This document shows, in pieces, positions 32,775 through 43,568 of a stretch of DNA of 64,000 nucleotides. Below the pieces are notes generated by a model. The model searched no databases. It had not been told where the DNA came from and was given only the letters and a program-made list of their open reading frames with translations. This DNA comes from Candidatus Muproteobacteria bacterium (GTDB taxonomy: Bacteria; Pseudomonadota; Gammaproteobacteria; Acidiferrobacterales; Sulfurifustaceae): assembly GCA_027449605.1 (NCBI GenBank), contig DAIDLH010000079.1, forward strand, positions 1 through 64,000. The letters run 5' to 3'. Position 1 is the first letter of the stretch, and each line of letters opens with the position of its first letter. The position numbers and the translations under genes were made by a program.

Positions 32775-33931
32775 ACGTGCTCACGGTCAACGCCGGCAGT
32801 TCCTCGCTGCGCCTGGCGGTGTTTGCCGCGGCGGGCGAGGCGTTATCGCTGCTGGCAATCGGTCATTTTCCCGACGCGCGGAATAATTTCGCGAAAATCC
32901 TGCGTACTTTTCTCGAGGATCACGGCATAGAGGAGGTGGCGGTGGTCGCGCACCGGATCGTTCACGGTGGAGTGCGCCTTGTTGCATCCTGCCTGTTGGA
33001 CAGAGAGACAGAAGCCGAGATCGAGCGCCTCGTCTCGCTGGCGCCGCTGCACAATCCGCCGGCGCTCGCGGGAATACGCGCCTGCCGCGAAGTGTTCGGC
33101 ATGCGGACGGAGCAGGTAGCGGTGTTCGATACGGCGTTCTACGCCGATCTGCCGGCGGCCGCGCGCGCCTACGCGCTCCCGAGCGAGTTCGTGCACAAGC
33201 ATGGGCTGCGCCGCTACGGTTTTCACGGCATCGCGCATCGCGCGCTGTGGCGGCGCTGGCGGGCGCTGCGGCCGGAGGTGCCCGAGGGCGGACGCGCGAT
33301 CTCGCTGCAACTCGGCGCCGGCTGCTCCATGACCGCGATCGAACGCGGCGCGCCGCGTGACACCTCGATGGGTTTTTCGCCGCTGGAGGGCCTGATGATG
33401 GCCACCCGCGGCGGCGATATCGATCCGGGCGCGATCACCTATCTGCAGCGGCGCGAGGGGTTCAGTCCGGAGGTGACCGAGCGGTTGCTCTACCACGACT
33501 GCGGCCTGCAAGGCGTGGCCGGCGAGAGCGACATGCGCCGCTTGCTCGCGCGTGACGACGCCGAGGCGCGGCTGGCGGTGGAAATGTACTGCCACCGCGC
33601 GCGCAAATATCTCGGCGCCTATCTCGCGCTGCTCGGCGGCGCCGACGCGTTTCTCTTCGGCGGCGGCGTGGGCGAGAACGCGCCGTTCGTGCGCGAGAAG
33701 ATTCTCGCCAACATGGAGTGGGCCGGCATCGCGCTCGATGCGGGGGCGAATCGCGCCGCCGTGGGAATCGAGGCGCGCGTCAGCCGGCCGGAGAGCCGGA
33801 CGGAGATCTGGGTTATCCCGGTGGACGAAGCCGCGATTCTGGCCGAAGAGGCCCTGACGGTGGCGGCGGTACGAAGCGCCCCGGGTCAAGGAGGTAATCA
33901 TGAACGAGGCAGCACTGAAATCGAAGCTTGA
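32771..33931 (+). CDS. ackA: Acetate kinase
   Basis: 386 residues from a GTG. Family motifs in order: [64 protein letters not shown] and [15 protein letters not shown]. Makes ATP and acetate from acetyl-phosphate; its partner is the phosphoketolase encoded next, whose start lies 32 bases inside this gene. At under 390 residues it is slightly short, with a shorter helical region near residue 30. The last dozen residues ([12 protein letters not shown]) are the part read in the overlap. Confidence 0.95.
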   Translation: MNVLTVNAGSSSLRLAVFAAAGEALSLLAIGHFPDARNNFAKILRTFLEDHGIEEVAVVAHRIVHGGVRLVASCLLDRETEAEIERLVSLAPLHNPPALAGIRACREVFGMRTEQVAVFDTAFYADLPAAARAYALPSEFVHKHGLRRYGFHGIAHRALWRRWRALRPEVPEGGRAISLQLGAGCSMTAIERGAPRDTSMGFSPLEGLMMATRGGDIDPGAITYLQRREGFSPEVTERLLYHDCGLQGVAGESDMRRLLARDDAEARLAVEMYCHRARKYLGAYLALLGGADAFLFGGGVGENAPFVREKILANMEWAGIALDAGANRAAVGIEARVSRPESRTEIWVIPVDEAAILAEEALTVAAVRSAPGQGGNHERGSTEIEA

Positions 33932-36305
33932 GCAAGGCCCGCTGGATGCCGGGGAACTTCGCCGCCTGGACGCCTGGTGGCGCGCGGCGAATTATCTCTC
34001 GGTCGGCCAGATCTATCTGCTCGACAACCCGCTGCTCCGGGAGCCGCTCGCGCTGGCGCATGTGAAGCCGCGGCTGCTCGGCCACTGGGGCACGACGCCC
34101 GGACTCAATTTCCTCTACGTGCACCTGAACCGCATTATTAGTAAGTATGGACTCAATGTGCTCTACGTCGCCGGCCCCGGTCACGGCGGGCCGGCGCTGG
34201 TCGCCAACACCTGGCTCGAGGGCAGTTACAGCGAGCTCTATCCGAACGTGCCGCAGGACGCCGAGGGCATGAAACGGCTGTTCCGGCAATTTTCGTTCCC
34301 CGGCGGGATAGGCAGCCACGTCACCGCCGAGACGCCGGGCTCGATTCACGAGGGCGGCGAGCTCGGTTACGCGCTCGCGCACGCCTACGGCGCGGCCTTC
34401 GACAATCCGGACCTGATTGTCGCCTGCGTGGTGGGCGACGGCGAAGCCGAAACCGGGCCGCTGGCCGCCGCCTGGCACTCGAACAAGTTCCTGAACCCCG
34501 TCACCGACGGCGCGGTGCTGCCGATCCTGCACCTGAACGGCTACAAGATCGCCAATCCCACGGTGCTCGCGCGCATCCCGCGCACCGAGCTTGAAAGCCT
34601 GTTCATCGGCTACGGTTACAAGCCGTATTTCGTCGAGGGCGACGATCCCGAGGCCATGCACCGGTTGATGGCGGCGACGCTCGATGCGGTGATCGCCGAG
34701 ATCAAAGCAATCCAACAGCGAGCGCGCGCGAACGATGCTTCGGTGCGGGTGCGCTGGCCGATGATTATTTTCAAGACGCCCAAGGGCTGGACCGGACCGA
34801 AGGAGGTGGACGGCCGGCAGACCGAGGGCAGCTGGCGTTCGCACCAGGTGCCGTTCGGCGAGTTGACGAAACCGGAACATTTGAAGCTGCTCGAACAGTG
34901 GATGAAGAGCTACCGGCCCGAGGAGCTGTTCGACGCGCGCGGTGCGCTCCAGCCCGAGCTCGCGGCGCTCGCGCCCGGGGGAACGCGGCGCATGGGCGCG
35001 AATCCGCACGCCAACGGCGGCCTGCTGCTCCGGGAGCTGCGGCTGCCCGATTTCCGCGACTACGCCGTGGAGGTTCCGCAACCGGGCGGCACGGTTGCCG
35101 AAGCCACGCGCGTGATGGGCACGTTTCTGCGCGACGTGATGAAGCTCAACCGCGAGACGCGCAACTTCCGCGTCGTCGGTCCGGACGAAACCGCCTCCAA
35201 CCGCCTGGGCGCGTTGTTCGAGGTCACCGACCGCGCATGGCAGGCGGAGCGTCTGCCCGGGGACGATCATCTCGCGCCCGACGGACGCGTGATGGAAATA
35301 CTTTCCGAACACACCTGCCAGGGCTGGCTCGAGGGCTATCTGCTCACCGGACGGCACGGACTGTTCTCGTGCTACGAGGCGTTCATCCATATCGTGGACT
35401 CGATGTTCAACCAGCACGCCAAGTGGCTGAAGGTGAGCAAGGAGATCCCGTGGCGCCGGCCGATCGCCTCGCTCAATTATCTGCTCACCTCGCACGTCTG
35501 GCGCCAGGACCACAACGGCTTCTCGCACCAGGACCCGGGCTTCATCGACCACGTGGTGAACAAGAAGGCCCGCATCATCCGCGTGTATCTGCCGCCCGAC
35601 GCCAACACGCTGCTGTGCGTCACCGACGCCTGCCTGCGCTCGCGTCACCTTGTCAACGTCATCGTCGCCGGGAAGAACGTGGAGCCGCAGTGGCTCGACA
35701 TGGACGCCGCCATCAAGCACTGCGCGGCCGGCATCGGCATCTTCGAATGGGCCAGCAGCGACGCCGAAGGCGAGCCGGACGTGGTCATGGCGGCAGCCGG
35801 CGACGTGCCGACGATCGAGGTGCTCGCGGCGATCGCGCTGTTGCGCGAGCATCTGCCAGATCTGCGGATACGGATGGTGAACGTCGTGGACCTGATGACG
35901 CTCCAGCCGCGGGAAGAACACCCGCACGGGCTCGCGGACCGCGAGTTCGACGGGCTGTTCACCACCGACAAGCCGATCATCTTCGCCTACCACGGTTACC
36001 CGTGGCTCATTCACCGGCTTACGTATCGCCGCGCCAATCACAAGAACCTGCATGTGCGCGGCTACAAGGAAGAAGGCACGACCACGACGCCGTTCGACAT
36101 GGCGGTGCGCAACGACCTCGACCGCTTTCATCTCGTGGCCGACGTGATCGACCGTGTACCCAAGCTCGGTTACAAGGCCGCTCACTTGAAACAGCATGTG
36201 CGCGACAAGCTCATCGAGCACCGCCAGTACATCGAGCGCCACGGCCAGGACATGCCGGAGATACTCGAGTGGCAGTGGCCCGCGGCGCCGGGGAGGCCCG
36301 CGTGA
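33900..36305 (+). CDS. xfp: Phosphoketolase (xylulose-5-P/fructose-6-P)
   Basis: 801 residues, full length. Thiamine-diphosphate enzyme: [43 protein letters not shown] (metal/TPP motif), [15 protein letters not shown], and the C-terminal domain [12 protein letters not shown]-like segment (here [19 protein letters not shown]) and [15 protein letters not shown]. Cleaves xylulose-5-P or fructose-6-P with phosphate to acetyl-phosphate plus a triose or tetrose phosphate. AAGGAGG precedes the ATG within ackA. The transaldolase GTG overlaps its stop. Confidence 0.97.
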   Translation: MNEAALKSKLEQGPLDAGELRRLDAWWRAANYLSVGQIYLLDNPLLREPLALAHVKPRLLGHWGTTPGLNFLYVHLNRIISKYGLNVLYVAGPGHGGPALVANTWLEGSYSELYPNVPQDAEGMKRLFRQFSFPGGIGSHVTAETPGSIHEGGELGYALAHAYGAAFDNPDLIVACVVGDGEAETGPLAAAWHSNKFLNPVTDGAVLPILHLNGYKIANPTVLARIPRTELESLFIGYGYKPYFVEGDDPEAMHRLMAATLDAVIAEIKAIQQRARANDASVRVRWPMIIFKTPKGWTGPKEVDGRQTEGSWRSHQVPFGELTKPEHLKLLEQWMKSYRPEELFDARGALQPELAALAPGGTRRMGANPHANGGLLLRELRLPDFRDYAVEVPQPGGTVAEATRVMGTFLRDVMKLNRETRNFRVVGPDETASNRLGALFEVTDRAWQAERLPGDDHLAPDGRVMEILSEHTCQGWLEGYLLTGRHGLFSCYEAFIHIVDSMFNQHAKWLKVSKEIPWRRPIASLNYLLTSHVWRQDHNGFSHQDPGFIDHVVNKKARIIRVYLPPDANTLLCVTDACLRSRHLVNVIVAGKNVEPQWLDMDAAIKHCAAGIGIFEWASSDAEGEPDVVMAAAGDVPTIEVLAAIALLREHLPDLRIRMVNVVDLMTLQPREEHPHGLADREFDGLFTTDKPIIFAYHGYPWLIHRLTYRRANHKNLHVRGYKEEGTTTTPFDMAVRNDLDRFHLVADVIDRVPKLGYKAAHLKQHVRDKLIEHRQYIERHGQDMPEILEWQWPAAPGRPA

Positions 36306-37414
36306 ACGCGGCGCCCGGCAACCCGCTGCGCCGCCTCGTGGCGTTCGGCCAGAGCGCGTGGCTCGACTACATCCGCCGCGGGATGATCGAGAGCGGCGAG
36401 CTCGCGCGTCTGATCCGGGAGGACGGGATCAGCGGGGTCACGTCCAACCCGGCGATTTTCGAGAAGGCCATCGTCGAGCACCGCGACTACGACGCGGCCA
36501 TCGCCGACGCGGTGCACCGCGGGCTCGAAGCGCAGGCGATCTGCGAGGAGCTCGTGCTCGAGGACGTGGGGCGCGCGGCCGAGCTGTTGCGCCCGGTGCA
36601 CGAACGAAGCCGGGGTGGCGACGGCTTCGTCAGCATCGAGGTCGTGCCGCACATCGCGCATGACACCCGGCGCACCGTGGACGAGGCGCAACGGCTGTGG
36701 GGAGTGCTCGCCCGGGCGAACATCCTGATCAAGGTTCCGGCGACCCGCGCCGGGCTGCCGGCGATCCGGCGCCTGATCGCCATGGGCGTGAACGTCAACG
36801 TCACGCTGCTGTTCAGCGTCGCGCGCTATCGCGAGGTCGCCGAGGCCTACCTCGCCGGTCTCGAGGAGCGCGCCCGCGCCGGTGCACCGCTCGAAGGAGT
36901 GGCATCGGTGGCGAGCTTTTTCCTGAGCCGCATCGACACGCTGGTGGACAAGCGCCTGGACGCGCTCGGAAGCACGGCGGCGCGCCGACTGCGCGGTCAG
37001 GCGGCCATCGCCAGCGCGCGCCTGGCGTTCCAGGACTACAAGGAACTGATCGCCTCCCCGCGCTGGCGGGCGCTCGCCGCGCAGGGCGCGCGACCGCAGC
37101 GACTGCTGTGGGCCTCGACCTCCACCAAGGACCCGACGTATGGCGATGTGAAATACGTCGAGGCATTGATCGGTCCCGGCACCGTCAACACCCTGCCGCC
37201 CGAGACGCTGGCGGCGTACCGCGACCACGGCGACCCGGCGGTGCGCGTCGAAGACGATCTCGATGCGGCCCGCGCGTTGTCCGCGAGGCTTGCGGCGTTC
37301 GGCATCGAACCCGAAGCGATGGGCGACGAGCTCGAGCGTCAGGGCGTGCAGAAGTTCATCGAACCCTACGACAAGCTGCTCGCCGACATCGAGCGGCGCC
37401 GACGGGCGCGTTAG
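36302..37414 (+). CDS. tal: Transaldolase
   Basis: 370 residues from a GTG overlapping the xfp stop; the track frame opens far upstream. [21 protein letters not shown] and [13 protein letters not shown] are the usual opening. The Schiff-base lysine lies in [34 protein letters not shown] and [30 protein letters not shown] follow. It is the longer, actinobacterial/cyanobacterial-type enzyme. It shuffles C3 units between sugar phosphates to feed phosphoketolase. Confidence 0.95.
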   Translation: MNAAPGNPLRRLVAFGQSAWLDYIRRGMIESGELARLIREDGISGVTSNPAIFEKAIVEHRDYDAAIADAVHRGLEAQAICEELVLEDVGRAAELLRPVHERSRGGDGFVSIEVVPHIAHDTRRTVDEAQRLWGVLARANILIKVPATRAGLPAIRRLIAMGVNVNVTLLFSVARYREVAEAYLAGLEERARAGAPLEGVASVASFFLSRIDTLVDKRLDALGSTAARRLRGQAAIASARLAFQDYKELIASPRWRALAAQGARPQRLLWASTSTKDPTYGDVKYVEALIGPGTVNTLPPETLAAYRDHGDPAVRVEDDLDAARALSARLAAFGIEPEAMGDELERQGVQKFIEPYDKLLADIERRRRAR

Positions 37415-37434
37415 CGCAGGACAAGGAGCGAGCC

Positions 37435-39213
37435 ATGCTGGACGAATTTCTTCACATCGAACGCATCGCCTACTTCTCGATGGAGATCGCACTGCGTAAC
37501 GAGATTCCGACCTATGCCGGCGGTCTCGGCGTGCTGGCCGGCGACACGGTGCGTTCGGCCGCCGACCTGGAGCTGCCGATGGTGGCGGTGAGCCTCGTCA
37601 GCCGTCAGGGTTACTTCCGCCAGGAGATCGACGCCCAGGGCCGGCAGGTGGAACACCCGGCGTCCTGGGAACCGGAGCGTTTCGCGCAGCCGCTCGATGC
37701 CAAGATCGCCGTGCCGATCGAGGGCCGGGCGGTGTGGATCGGCGCGTGGCTGTATGTGCTCGAAGGCCACATGGGTGGCCTCCAGCCGGTGTTGCTGCTC
37801 GATACCGACCTGGAGGAGAACCGGCGCGAGGATCGCGAGATCACGCACCATCTCTACGGCGGCGACGAAACCTACCGGCTCAAGCAGGAGATCGTGCTCG
37901 GCGTCGGCGGCATGCGCCTGTTGCAGGCGCTCGGTTTCACGATCCGCCACTACCACATGAACGAAGGCCATTCCGCGCTGCTCGGTCTCGAGCTGCTGCG
38001 CCGCTACCTCTATCCGCCCGAGGACCTGCGCCCGGGCGAGTCGCCCTACGACCTCCCGCGGGTGCGCGAGCTGTGCAGCTTCACCACCCACACGCCGGTC
38101 GAGGCCGGCCACGACCGTTTCGCCTACGATACGGTGCAGCGCGTTCTCGGCAACGTCATCAATGTCGACATCGCGCAGCGGCTGGCGAACCCCGCCGAGG
38201 CGCAGCGCAGCCGCCTCTCGTTCGACGAGGCGTTCGTCGATCTCGCGACGCTCAAACATCTCGCGGGCGAGGACAGTCTCAACATGACGCGGCTGGCGCT
38301 GAACCTGAGCGAGTACGTGAACGGCGTCGCCAAGCGCCACGCCGAGGTCTCCAAGAAAATGTTCCCCGGCTACCGGGTGCACGCGGTCACCAACGGCGTG
38401 CATCCGTTCACCTGGACCGCCGAAAGTTTCCGCCAGCTCTACGACCGTTATCTCCCGAGCTGGTGCCACGAGCCCGAGCAACTCGTGCGCGCCGACTGCT
38501 GCATCCCCGACGCCGCCGTTTGGGAGGCGCATGTCCAGGCGAAGCAGGCGCTCATCGAAAAGGTGCGCGCGCTGACCGGCGTCGCCTTGCATCCGAAGGT
38601 CCCGATTCTCGGGTTCGCGCGGCGCATGACCGCGTACAAGCGCCCCGACCTGCTGTTCTCCGATATCGAGCGCCTGAAGGCGATCGCCCAGCAGCGCTCG
38701 TTCCAGATCGTGCTCGCCGGCAAGGCGCACCCGCGCGACGAAGGCGGCAAGCGCCTCATCGAGCAGCTGCACGCCCGGGCGCGCGCGCTCGAAGGTGTCG
38801 TGCCGGTTGTCTATCTGCCTGACCACGACATGGATATCGCCCGACTGCTTGTGGCCGGCGTCGACATCTGGCTCAACACGCCGCTGCGTCCGTTCGAGGC
38901 CTCCGGCACCAGCGGCATGAAGGCGGCGTTCAACGGCGTGCCCTCGCTCTCGGTGCTCGATGGCTGGTGGGTCGAGGGCTGCATCGAGGGCGTGACCGGC
39001 TGGGCGATCGGCAACGCGGCGGGCGCGGACGACGGCGACGCGCGCGCGCTCTACGACAAGCTCGAGCAGGTGGTGTTGCCGCTTTACTACGGCTATGAGC
39101 GGGAACCCGGCGGCTGGATCCGGGTGATGAAAGGAGCGATCAGCAAGAATGCCTCGTATTTCAACAGCCACCGCATGATGCGGCGCTACGCGACCGAGGC
39201 GTACATCCGATGA
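37435..39213 (+). CDS. glgP: Alpha-glucan (glycogen) phosphorylase, short type
   Basis: 592 residues, the compact form lacking the N-terminal extension of the long (E. coli-type, about 800) enzymes. [63 protein letters not shown] and [11 protein letters not shown] are present. The pyridoxal-phosphate lysine lies in [25 protein letters not shown]. Releases glucose-1-P from glycogen or maltodextrin. AAGGAG precedes the ATG. The stop overlaps the cytochrome start. Phosphoglucomutase is encoded 18 kb downstream. Confidence 0.95.
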   Translation: MLDEFLHIERIAYFSMEIALRNEIPTYAGGLGVLAGDTVRSAADLELPMVAVSLVSRQGYFRQEIDAQGRQVEHPASWEPERFAQPLDAKIAVPIEGRAVWIGAWLYVLEGHMGGLQPVLLLDTDLEENRREDREITHHLYGGDETYRLKQEIVLGVGGMRLLQALGFTIRHYHMNEGHSALLGLELLRRYLYPPEDLRPGESPYDLPRVRELCSFTTHTPVEAGHDRFAYDTVQRVLGNVINVDIAQRLANPAEAQRSRLSFDEAFVDLATLKHLAGEDSLNMTRLALNLSEYVNGVAKRHAEVSKKMFPGYRVHAVTNGVHPFTWTAESFRQLYDRYLPSWCHEPEQLVRADCCIPDAAVWEAHVQAKQALIEKVRALTGVALHPKVPILGFARRMTAYKRPDLLFSDIERLKAIAQQRSFQIVLAGKAHPRDEGGKRLIEQLHARARALEGVVPVVYLPDHDMDIARLLVAGVDIWLNTPLRPFEASGTSGMKAAFNGVPSLSVLDGWWVEGCIEGVTGWAIGNAAGADDGDARALYDKLEQVVLPLYYGYEREPGGWIRVMKGAISKNASYFNSHRMMRRYATEAYIR

Positions 39214-39941
39214 TCCCGGGCCCCGAGGCAAGCCGGTCGCTCGCGGATCGCCCGCTCGCCGAGCGGCTGCTCTACACGGCCTTTCTGCTGCTCGTGGGGA
39301 TCGGTTACCTGATGGCGCTCAGCTACATCTATCTGAGCCACCAGGGGCATGACGGCCGGCCCGGGTTGTCGGTCGACGACCTGGTGTACAACTACTACGG
39401 CAACCGCAGCGGCACGCGCATCGAGGCCGCGATCCGCGGCCCCATGGCCGGATACATCCAGGCCGAGGACCGGCATCACGTGGTGGCGTGGCTCCGGTCG
39501 GGCGCGCCGGAGCGGGACTACGCGGCGCGCATCCAGCCGATCCTCGCCAAGACCTGCCTGCAATGCCACCGCCCGGCTTCCGGCCTCAAGGTCGTGGACC
39601 TGTCCACGTACGCGGGCGTGCGCGCCGTGGCCGAGGTGGATACCGGGGCGTCGCTGCTGTCGCTGGTGCGGCTGTCGCACATCCATCTGTTCGGCATCGG
39701 CCTGGTGCTGCTGGCGGTGGGACTGATCTTCCGGCTGGCGCAGTTGCCCGAGTGGCTGAAGGCCGCGCTCGTCGTCCTGCCGTTCGCCAGCGTGGCCACC
39801 GACATCCTCGCCTGGTTCCTGACCAAGTGGGACCCGTTCTACGCCTACACGGTCGTGGCGGCGGGCGCGGTGTTGGGGTTGGCGCTCGTGGCGCAGATCC
39901 TGATCTCGCTTTATCAAACATGGTTTCCAAAACGGAGGTGA
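39210..39941 (+). CDS. Membrane-anchored mono-heme cytochrome of unknown function
   Basis: 243 residues. One N-terminal span (about 21-43), an external domain with one heme motif (AKTCLQCHRPASGLKVVDLSTYAGVRAVAEVDTGASL), then three spans including LVRLSHIHLFGIGLVLLAVGL, whose His pair could bind heme b. It overlaps glgP by 4 bases and is 3 bases before the SHOCT gene, so a redox protein is built into the carbohydrate operon. I do not know its partners. Confidence 0.7.
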   Translation: MIPGPEASRSLADRPLAERLLYTAFLLLVGIGYLMALSYIYLSHQGHDGRPGLSVDDLVYNYYGNRSGTRIEAAIRGPMAGYIQAEDRHHVVAWLRSGAPERDYAARIQPILAKTCLQCHRPASGLKVVDLSTYAGVRAVAEVDTGASLLSLVRLSHIHLFGIGLVLLAVGLIFRLAQLPEWLKAALVVLPFASVATDILAWFLTKWDPFYAYTVVAAGAVLGLALVAQILISLYQTWFPKRR

Positions 39942-39944
39942 ACC

Positions 39945-40172
39945 ATGCATTACGACGGCTGGAGTTTCTGGGGCATGCATCTCTTCTGGTGGCTGTTCTG
40001 GATCGCGCTGATCGTGGCGTTCTTCGCGCTGATCGAGCCGGTGCCGCGCGGCCGGCGACGCGAGACGCCGCTTGAGATATTGCAGCGGCGCTACGCCGCG
40101 GGCGAGATCGGCGAGAAGGAATACGAGGAGCGCAAGCGCACGCTCGAGCGCGATGCCAAACCGCGCGAGTAA
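39945..40172 (+). CDS. Small SHOCT-domain membrane protein (second copy)
   Basis: 75 residues. The aromatic-rich N-terminus MHYDGWSFWGMHLFWWLFWI leads into one span (ALIVAFFALI). The C-terminal SHOCT module ETPLEILQRRYAAGEIGEKEYEERKRTLE is a textbook match. ACGGAGG overlaps the end of the previous gene. Opens the second run of small metal-associated proteins. Confidence 0.82.
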   Translation: MHYDGWSFWGMHLFWWLFWIALIVAFFALIEPVPRGRRRETPLEILQRRYAAGEIGEKEYEERKRTLERDAKPRE

Positions 40173-40213
40173 CGGCGTGAGCGTCGAAGCCAACGTGAAC
40201 GAGGAGGTGAGTC

Positions 40214-40399
40214 ATGGAATGGTTGCAGCAGAACTGGTTCTGGGTGGTGGTCTTCGTCGTGTTCTTCGGGTTGCATCTGTTCGGCCACGGCGGACATGGC
40301 GGTCACGGCGGAGGTTGCGGGGGCGGACATGGCGGGCAGCGGCCTTCGGACAAGGACGAAAAGCGGACCGAACCACCGCCGTCAGGCCATCAACACTGA
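40214..40399 (+). CDS. Gly/His-rich single-span protein (DUF2933-like)
   Basis: 61 residues. One span (FWVVVFVVFFGLHLF) runs straight into GHGGHGGHGGGCGGGHGG, then a charged tail. The LHLFGHGGHGG junction equals the end of the DUF2933 core (LHFFGHGGHGG), so this is a trimmed relative of the proteins at 26804 and 28501. The His and single Cys could chelate metal. GAGGAGGTGA precedes the ATG. Confidence 0.68.
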   Translation: MEWLQQNWFWVVVFVVFFGLHLFGHGGHGGHGGGCGGGHGGQRPSDKDEKRTEPPPSGHQH

Positions 40400-40412
40400 A
40401 AAGGAGGGCGTC

Positions 40413-40667
40413 ATGCTGAACATCAAGATCATTTCCTGGGCGCTGGGATTGTGGAGCGCCTTCACGTTCGTGGCGTGCGTGCTCTACGGGCTGATCGTGC
40501 CCGAAAGCCTGCACATGAAGGCGGCGCTCGAACAGCTCCTGCCGGCGTTCAAGTGGCTGACCTGGTGGGGCTTTCTGCTCGGGCTCGTCGAGAGTTTTCT
40601 TTACGGCGTGTACGCGGGAATCGTGTTCGTGCCGATTTACAACTTTCTCAAGCGGCGTTGGGGCTGA
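40413..40667 (+). CDS. DUF5676-family membrane protein (second copy)
   Basis: 84 residues from the ATG at 40413 after AAGGAGG. Two spans (IISWALGLWSAFTFVACVLYGLI; WLTWWGFLLGLVESFLYGVYAGIVFVPIYNFL) end in the DUF5676-style F.P.YNF motif. Paralogous in type to 22744. Role unknown. Confidence 0.72.
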   Translation: MLNIKIISWALGLWSAFTFVACVLYGLIVPESLHMKAALEQLLPAFKWLTWWGFLLGLVESFLYGVYAGIVFVPIYNFLKRRWG

Positions 40668-40747
40668 CACCCGGCCGCGGGCGGTGCACTCGTCTTCGAC
40701 GGCGACCCGAACAAGGGTTTTTCTTGAACTTGAACAGGAGGTGAAAC

Positions 40748-40939
40748 ATGGCAACCGATCCGGTGTGCAAGATGCAAATCGAAGAGAAACAGGCGGCGGC
40801 GAAAGTGGAGTACGCCGGGCAGATGTATCACTTCTGCTCCGAGACTTGTCACAAGACATTTACCGCCGATCCGCAGAAGTACGCGAGCGTGCCGCCGCAC
40901 GGCAGTCACGGCGGTTCGCACCGCCACGGCCACAGCTAG
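40748..40939 (+). CDS. Stand-alone YHS-domain protein
   Basis: 63 residues. DPVCKMQIEEKQAAAKVEYAGQMYHFCSETCHKTFTADPQKY is a complete YHS/TRASH metal-binding module, followed by a His/Gly tail (HGSHGGSHRHGHS). It is like the N-terminal domains of the ATPase at 24145 and the protein at 56771. Probably hands copper or a similar soft metal to an exporter. AACAGGAGGTGAAAC gives the start. Confidence 0.85.
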   Translation: MATDPVCKMQIEEKQAAAKVEYAGQMYHFCSETCHKTFTADPQKYASVPPHGSHGGSHRHGHS

Positions 40940-40966
40940 CGTACACGGCCGGGAGACTGAGCCACG

Positions 40967-42098
40967 ATGAGCGTCATCGCACGCGCCGAGGTCATCGAGA
41001 TCGCCGGCGCCGGGCCGGCGGGTCTGGCGGCGGCCATCACGCTGGCGCGCGCCAGGGCGGCGCGTGGTCGTGCACGAAACGAGCCGCGAGGTCGGCTACC
41101 GCTTCCAGGGCGACCTGCAGGGGCTGGAGAACTGGACGACGGAGCGCGACGTGCTCGATGAGCTGCGCGAGATGGGGCTGACGACCGCGTTCGCGCAGCA
41201 CGCCTGCCGCGAAGGCACCGTCTTCGATGCCTGGGGACAGGCTTATCCGGTGCGCAGCCGTGCGCCGCTCTTTTATATGGTGGAGCGCGGTCCCGGTCGC
41301 GGGAGCCTGGACAGCGTGCTGCTCGAGCAGGCGCTCGCGCTCGGCGTGGAGGTGCGCTTCGGCAGCCGCCTCGAGCAACTGGAGGGCCCGGGCATCCTGG
41401 CCGCTGGGCCGAAAGCCGCCGACGCCATCGCCGTCGGATATCACTTCGATACCGACAGAGACGACGGTTTCTGGGCGATCTGCGACGAGACCCTCGCGCC
41501 CCGGGGCTACGCCTATCTGCTGATCATGAACGGGCGCGGCACGGTGAAGAGCTGCATGTATTCCGGGTTCAAGCAGGAAAGCGTTTACGTGGCGCGTACC
41601 GTCGAGGCGTTCCGCCGCTTCGCGGGACTGGAGATGCGCAACGCGCGCCCGCACGGCGGGGTCGGCAACTTCCGCATCCCCGCCTCGGTCTTGTCCGGGC
41701 GCCATCCGGTGGCGGGCGAGCAGGCGGGCTTCCAGGACACGCTGTGGGGCTTCGGCATGCGACTCGCGCTCCGCTCCGGCGTGCTCGCGGCGCGCAGCCT
41801 CGTGGACGGCGGCGACTACGAGGCGCGCTGGCGCAAGGAGCTCGGCCCCTGGCTGCGCGCCTCGGTGGTTAATCGCGCGATCTATGGCGCGCTGGGCAAT
41901 AGCGGCTACCGTTGGGCACTGCGCCAGCAGGCGGAGCGCGATGCGCGCGAATTTCTGCGCCGGCTGTACCGGCCCTCGTTCACCAAGCGCCTGCTCATGC
42001 CCTGGGCCCGGTGGCATTATCATAGCCGGCGCCGGGACACGAGCTGCAATCATGTTGACTGCGCGTGCATCTGGTGCCGCTGCGCCGTGCCGCGTTGA
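40967..42098 (+). pseudogene. Geranylgeranyl-reductase-like FAD oxidoreductase, frameshifted
   Basis: The N-terminus MSVIARAEVIEIAGAGPAGLAAAITLARA is a Rossmann FAD site in one frame. The rest (VVVHETSREVGYRFQGDLQGLENW... to 42098) is in another. Removing one base, most simply the A at 41054, restores GPAGLAAAITLARAGRRVVVHE. The body (FWAICDETLAPRGYAYLLIMNGRGTVK) is like geranylgeranyl/digeranylgeranyl reductases that saturate isoprenoids. Either a real pseudogene or a sequencing error. Its C-terminus is a Cys-rich tail (CNHVDCACIWCRC). Lies between YHS and cfa genes. Confidence 0.75.
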
Positions 42099-42174
42099 GA
42101 GGAGGCAGTGAGACGAGACGGAATTCGATTCGGGTGAATCATGCACGAACTGCTGGTAACAATAAGGAGACCAC

Positions 42175-43485
42175 ATGGACTTATCCTTAGCTGACAACGC
42201 CAGCGCAAGGCGAGCGGAGCGCGTCGTGGAGCGCGTGTTCCGGGATTATTCCGGCAGCATGGCGGTGCGTTTGTGGGACGGTCGCACCCTGGCCTTCGGA
42301 CGCGGCGCGCCCGAGTTCACACTCGTTTTTCGAGACCCCCGTCCGTTCCGTGAGCTGATTCTGTATCGTGATCTGCTGCGGCTCGCCGAGGCCTACTTCC
42401 GTGGGAAGATAGGCATCGAAGGGGATTTCTACGCCGCGCTGCGACTTAAGGACCATCTGCGGTCGCTGCGCCTGTCCGTTACCGAGAAGGCCGGCTTCCT
42501 GTTCCGGGCGCTCACTCTCGGGGATTCGTCCGATGCCGACGCAGGCGCCACCGCGCCCGGCTGGCGCACATCCCTGTTCGCCCGCCTTACGGGTGCGCAT
42601 TCAAAGGCGCGCGACCGCCAGGCCGTTGCCTTCCACTACGACGTTTCCGACGACTTCTATCGGTTGTGGCTGGATGAGCAGATGGTCTATTCCTGCGCCT
42701 ATTTCGAGGACGCCGCCGATAGCCTGGACCAAGCGCAGCGCAACAAGCTCGACCACATCTGCCGCAAGCTGCGGCTCAAGCCCGGCGAACGCCTGCTCGA
42801 CATCGGCTGCGGCTGGGGCGCGCTGATCCGCTGGGCGGCGAGACATTACGGCGTGCAGGCGCATGGCGTTACCCTGAGCCGCAACCAGTACGAACACTGC
42901 CGGCGCCAGATCGCCGCGGAAGGATTGCAGAGCCGGGTCAGCGTGGAACTCAAGGATTACCGCGACGTGGAGGGCGCAGGCGTCTACGACAAGATCGTCA
43001 GCGTCGGCATGTTCGAGCACGTCGGCATCAAGAATTTCCCGGTCTACTTCGGCACGGTCCAACGCCTGCTGAAATCGGGCGGGCTGTTCCTGAACCACGG
43101 TATCACCCAGGAGACAGAAGGGTGGAACAAAAAGAGTCTCTCGACGGCATTCATCAACCGCTACGTCTTCCCCGACGGCGAATTGGATACGGTGAGCAAC
43201 GCGCAGCGCGCCATGGAGCGCTGCGCCTTCGAGATACTGGACGTGGAGGCGTTGCGGCCCCATTACGCCATGACCCTGCGGCATTGGGTGCAGCGCCTGG
43301 AAAACCGTCGGCAAGAGGCGTTGCAGCACGTCTCCGCGCCGACCTACCGGATTTGGCACTTTTACATGGCGGCCTGCGCCCAGTTATTCGAGGAGGGCGG
43401 CACCGGCGTCTATCAGATCCTCGCCGCGCGGCGGACCAAGGGCTCGAATCCAGTCCCCCTGACACGGCGGGATCTCTATCGCTAG
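42175..43485 (+). CDS. cfa: Cyclopropane-fatty-acyl-phospholipid synthase
   Basis: 436 residues. N-terminal lipid-binding domain (about 1-125), then the SAM-dependent domain: FHYDVSDDFYRLWLDEQMVYSCAYF, KPGERLLDIGCGWGALI (SAM site), VTLSRNQYEHCR, KIVSVGMFEHVG, and the late DVEALRPHYAMTLRHWVQRLE, all standard for Cfa. Adds a methylene bridge to membrane lipid double bonds, a response to acid, stationary phase and membrane stress. Confidence 0.95.
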   Translation: MDLSLADNASARRAERVVERVFRDYSGSMAVRLWDGRTLAFGRGAPEFTLVFRDPRPFRELILYRDLLRLAEAYFRGKIGIEGDFYAALRLKDHLRSLRLSVTEKAGFLFRALTLGDSSDADAGATAPGWRTSLFARLTGAHSKARDRQAVAFHYDVSDDFYRLWLDEQMVYSCAYFEDAADSLDQAQRNKLDHICRKLRLKPGERLLDIGCGWGALIRWAARHYGVQAHGVTLSRNQYEHCRRQIAAEGLQSRVSVELKDYRDVEGAGVYDKIVSVGMFEHVGIKNFPVYFGTVQRLLKSGGLFLNHGITQETEGWNKKSLSTAFINRYVFPDGELDTVSNAQRAMERCAFEILDVEALRPHYAMTLRHWVQRLENRRQEALQHVSAPTYRIWHFYMAACAQLFEEGGTGVYQILAARRTKGSNPVPLTRRDLYR

Positions 43486-43568
43486 CGCGCGACGTCAATC
43501 GCGTGCAGTTCTTGGGAATGGTGGTGAGTGAAGTCATATCGACGAACATTGATTGGAGGACATGACAC

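Noticed and set aside
34898-36301. Long + ORF opening inside the phosphoketolase gene
   Set aside because: Only its part after 36302 is coding (transaldolase); the upstream part is the shifted frame of xfp.
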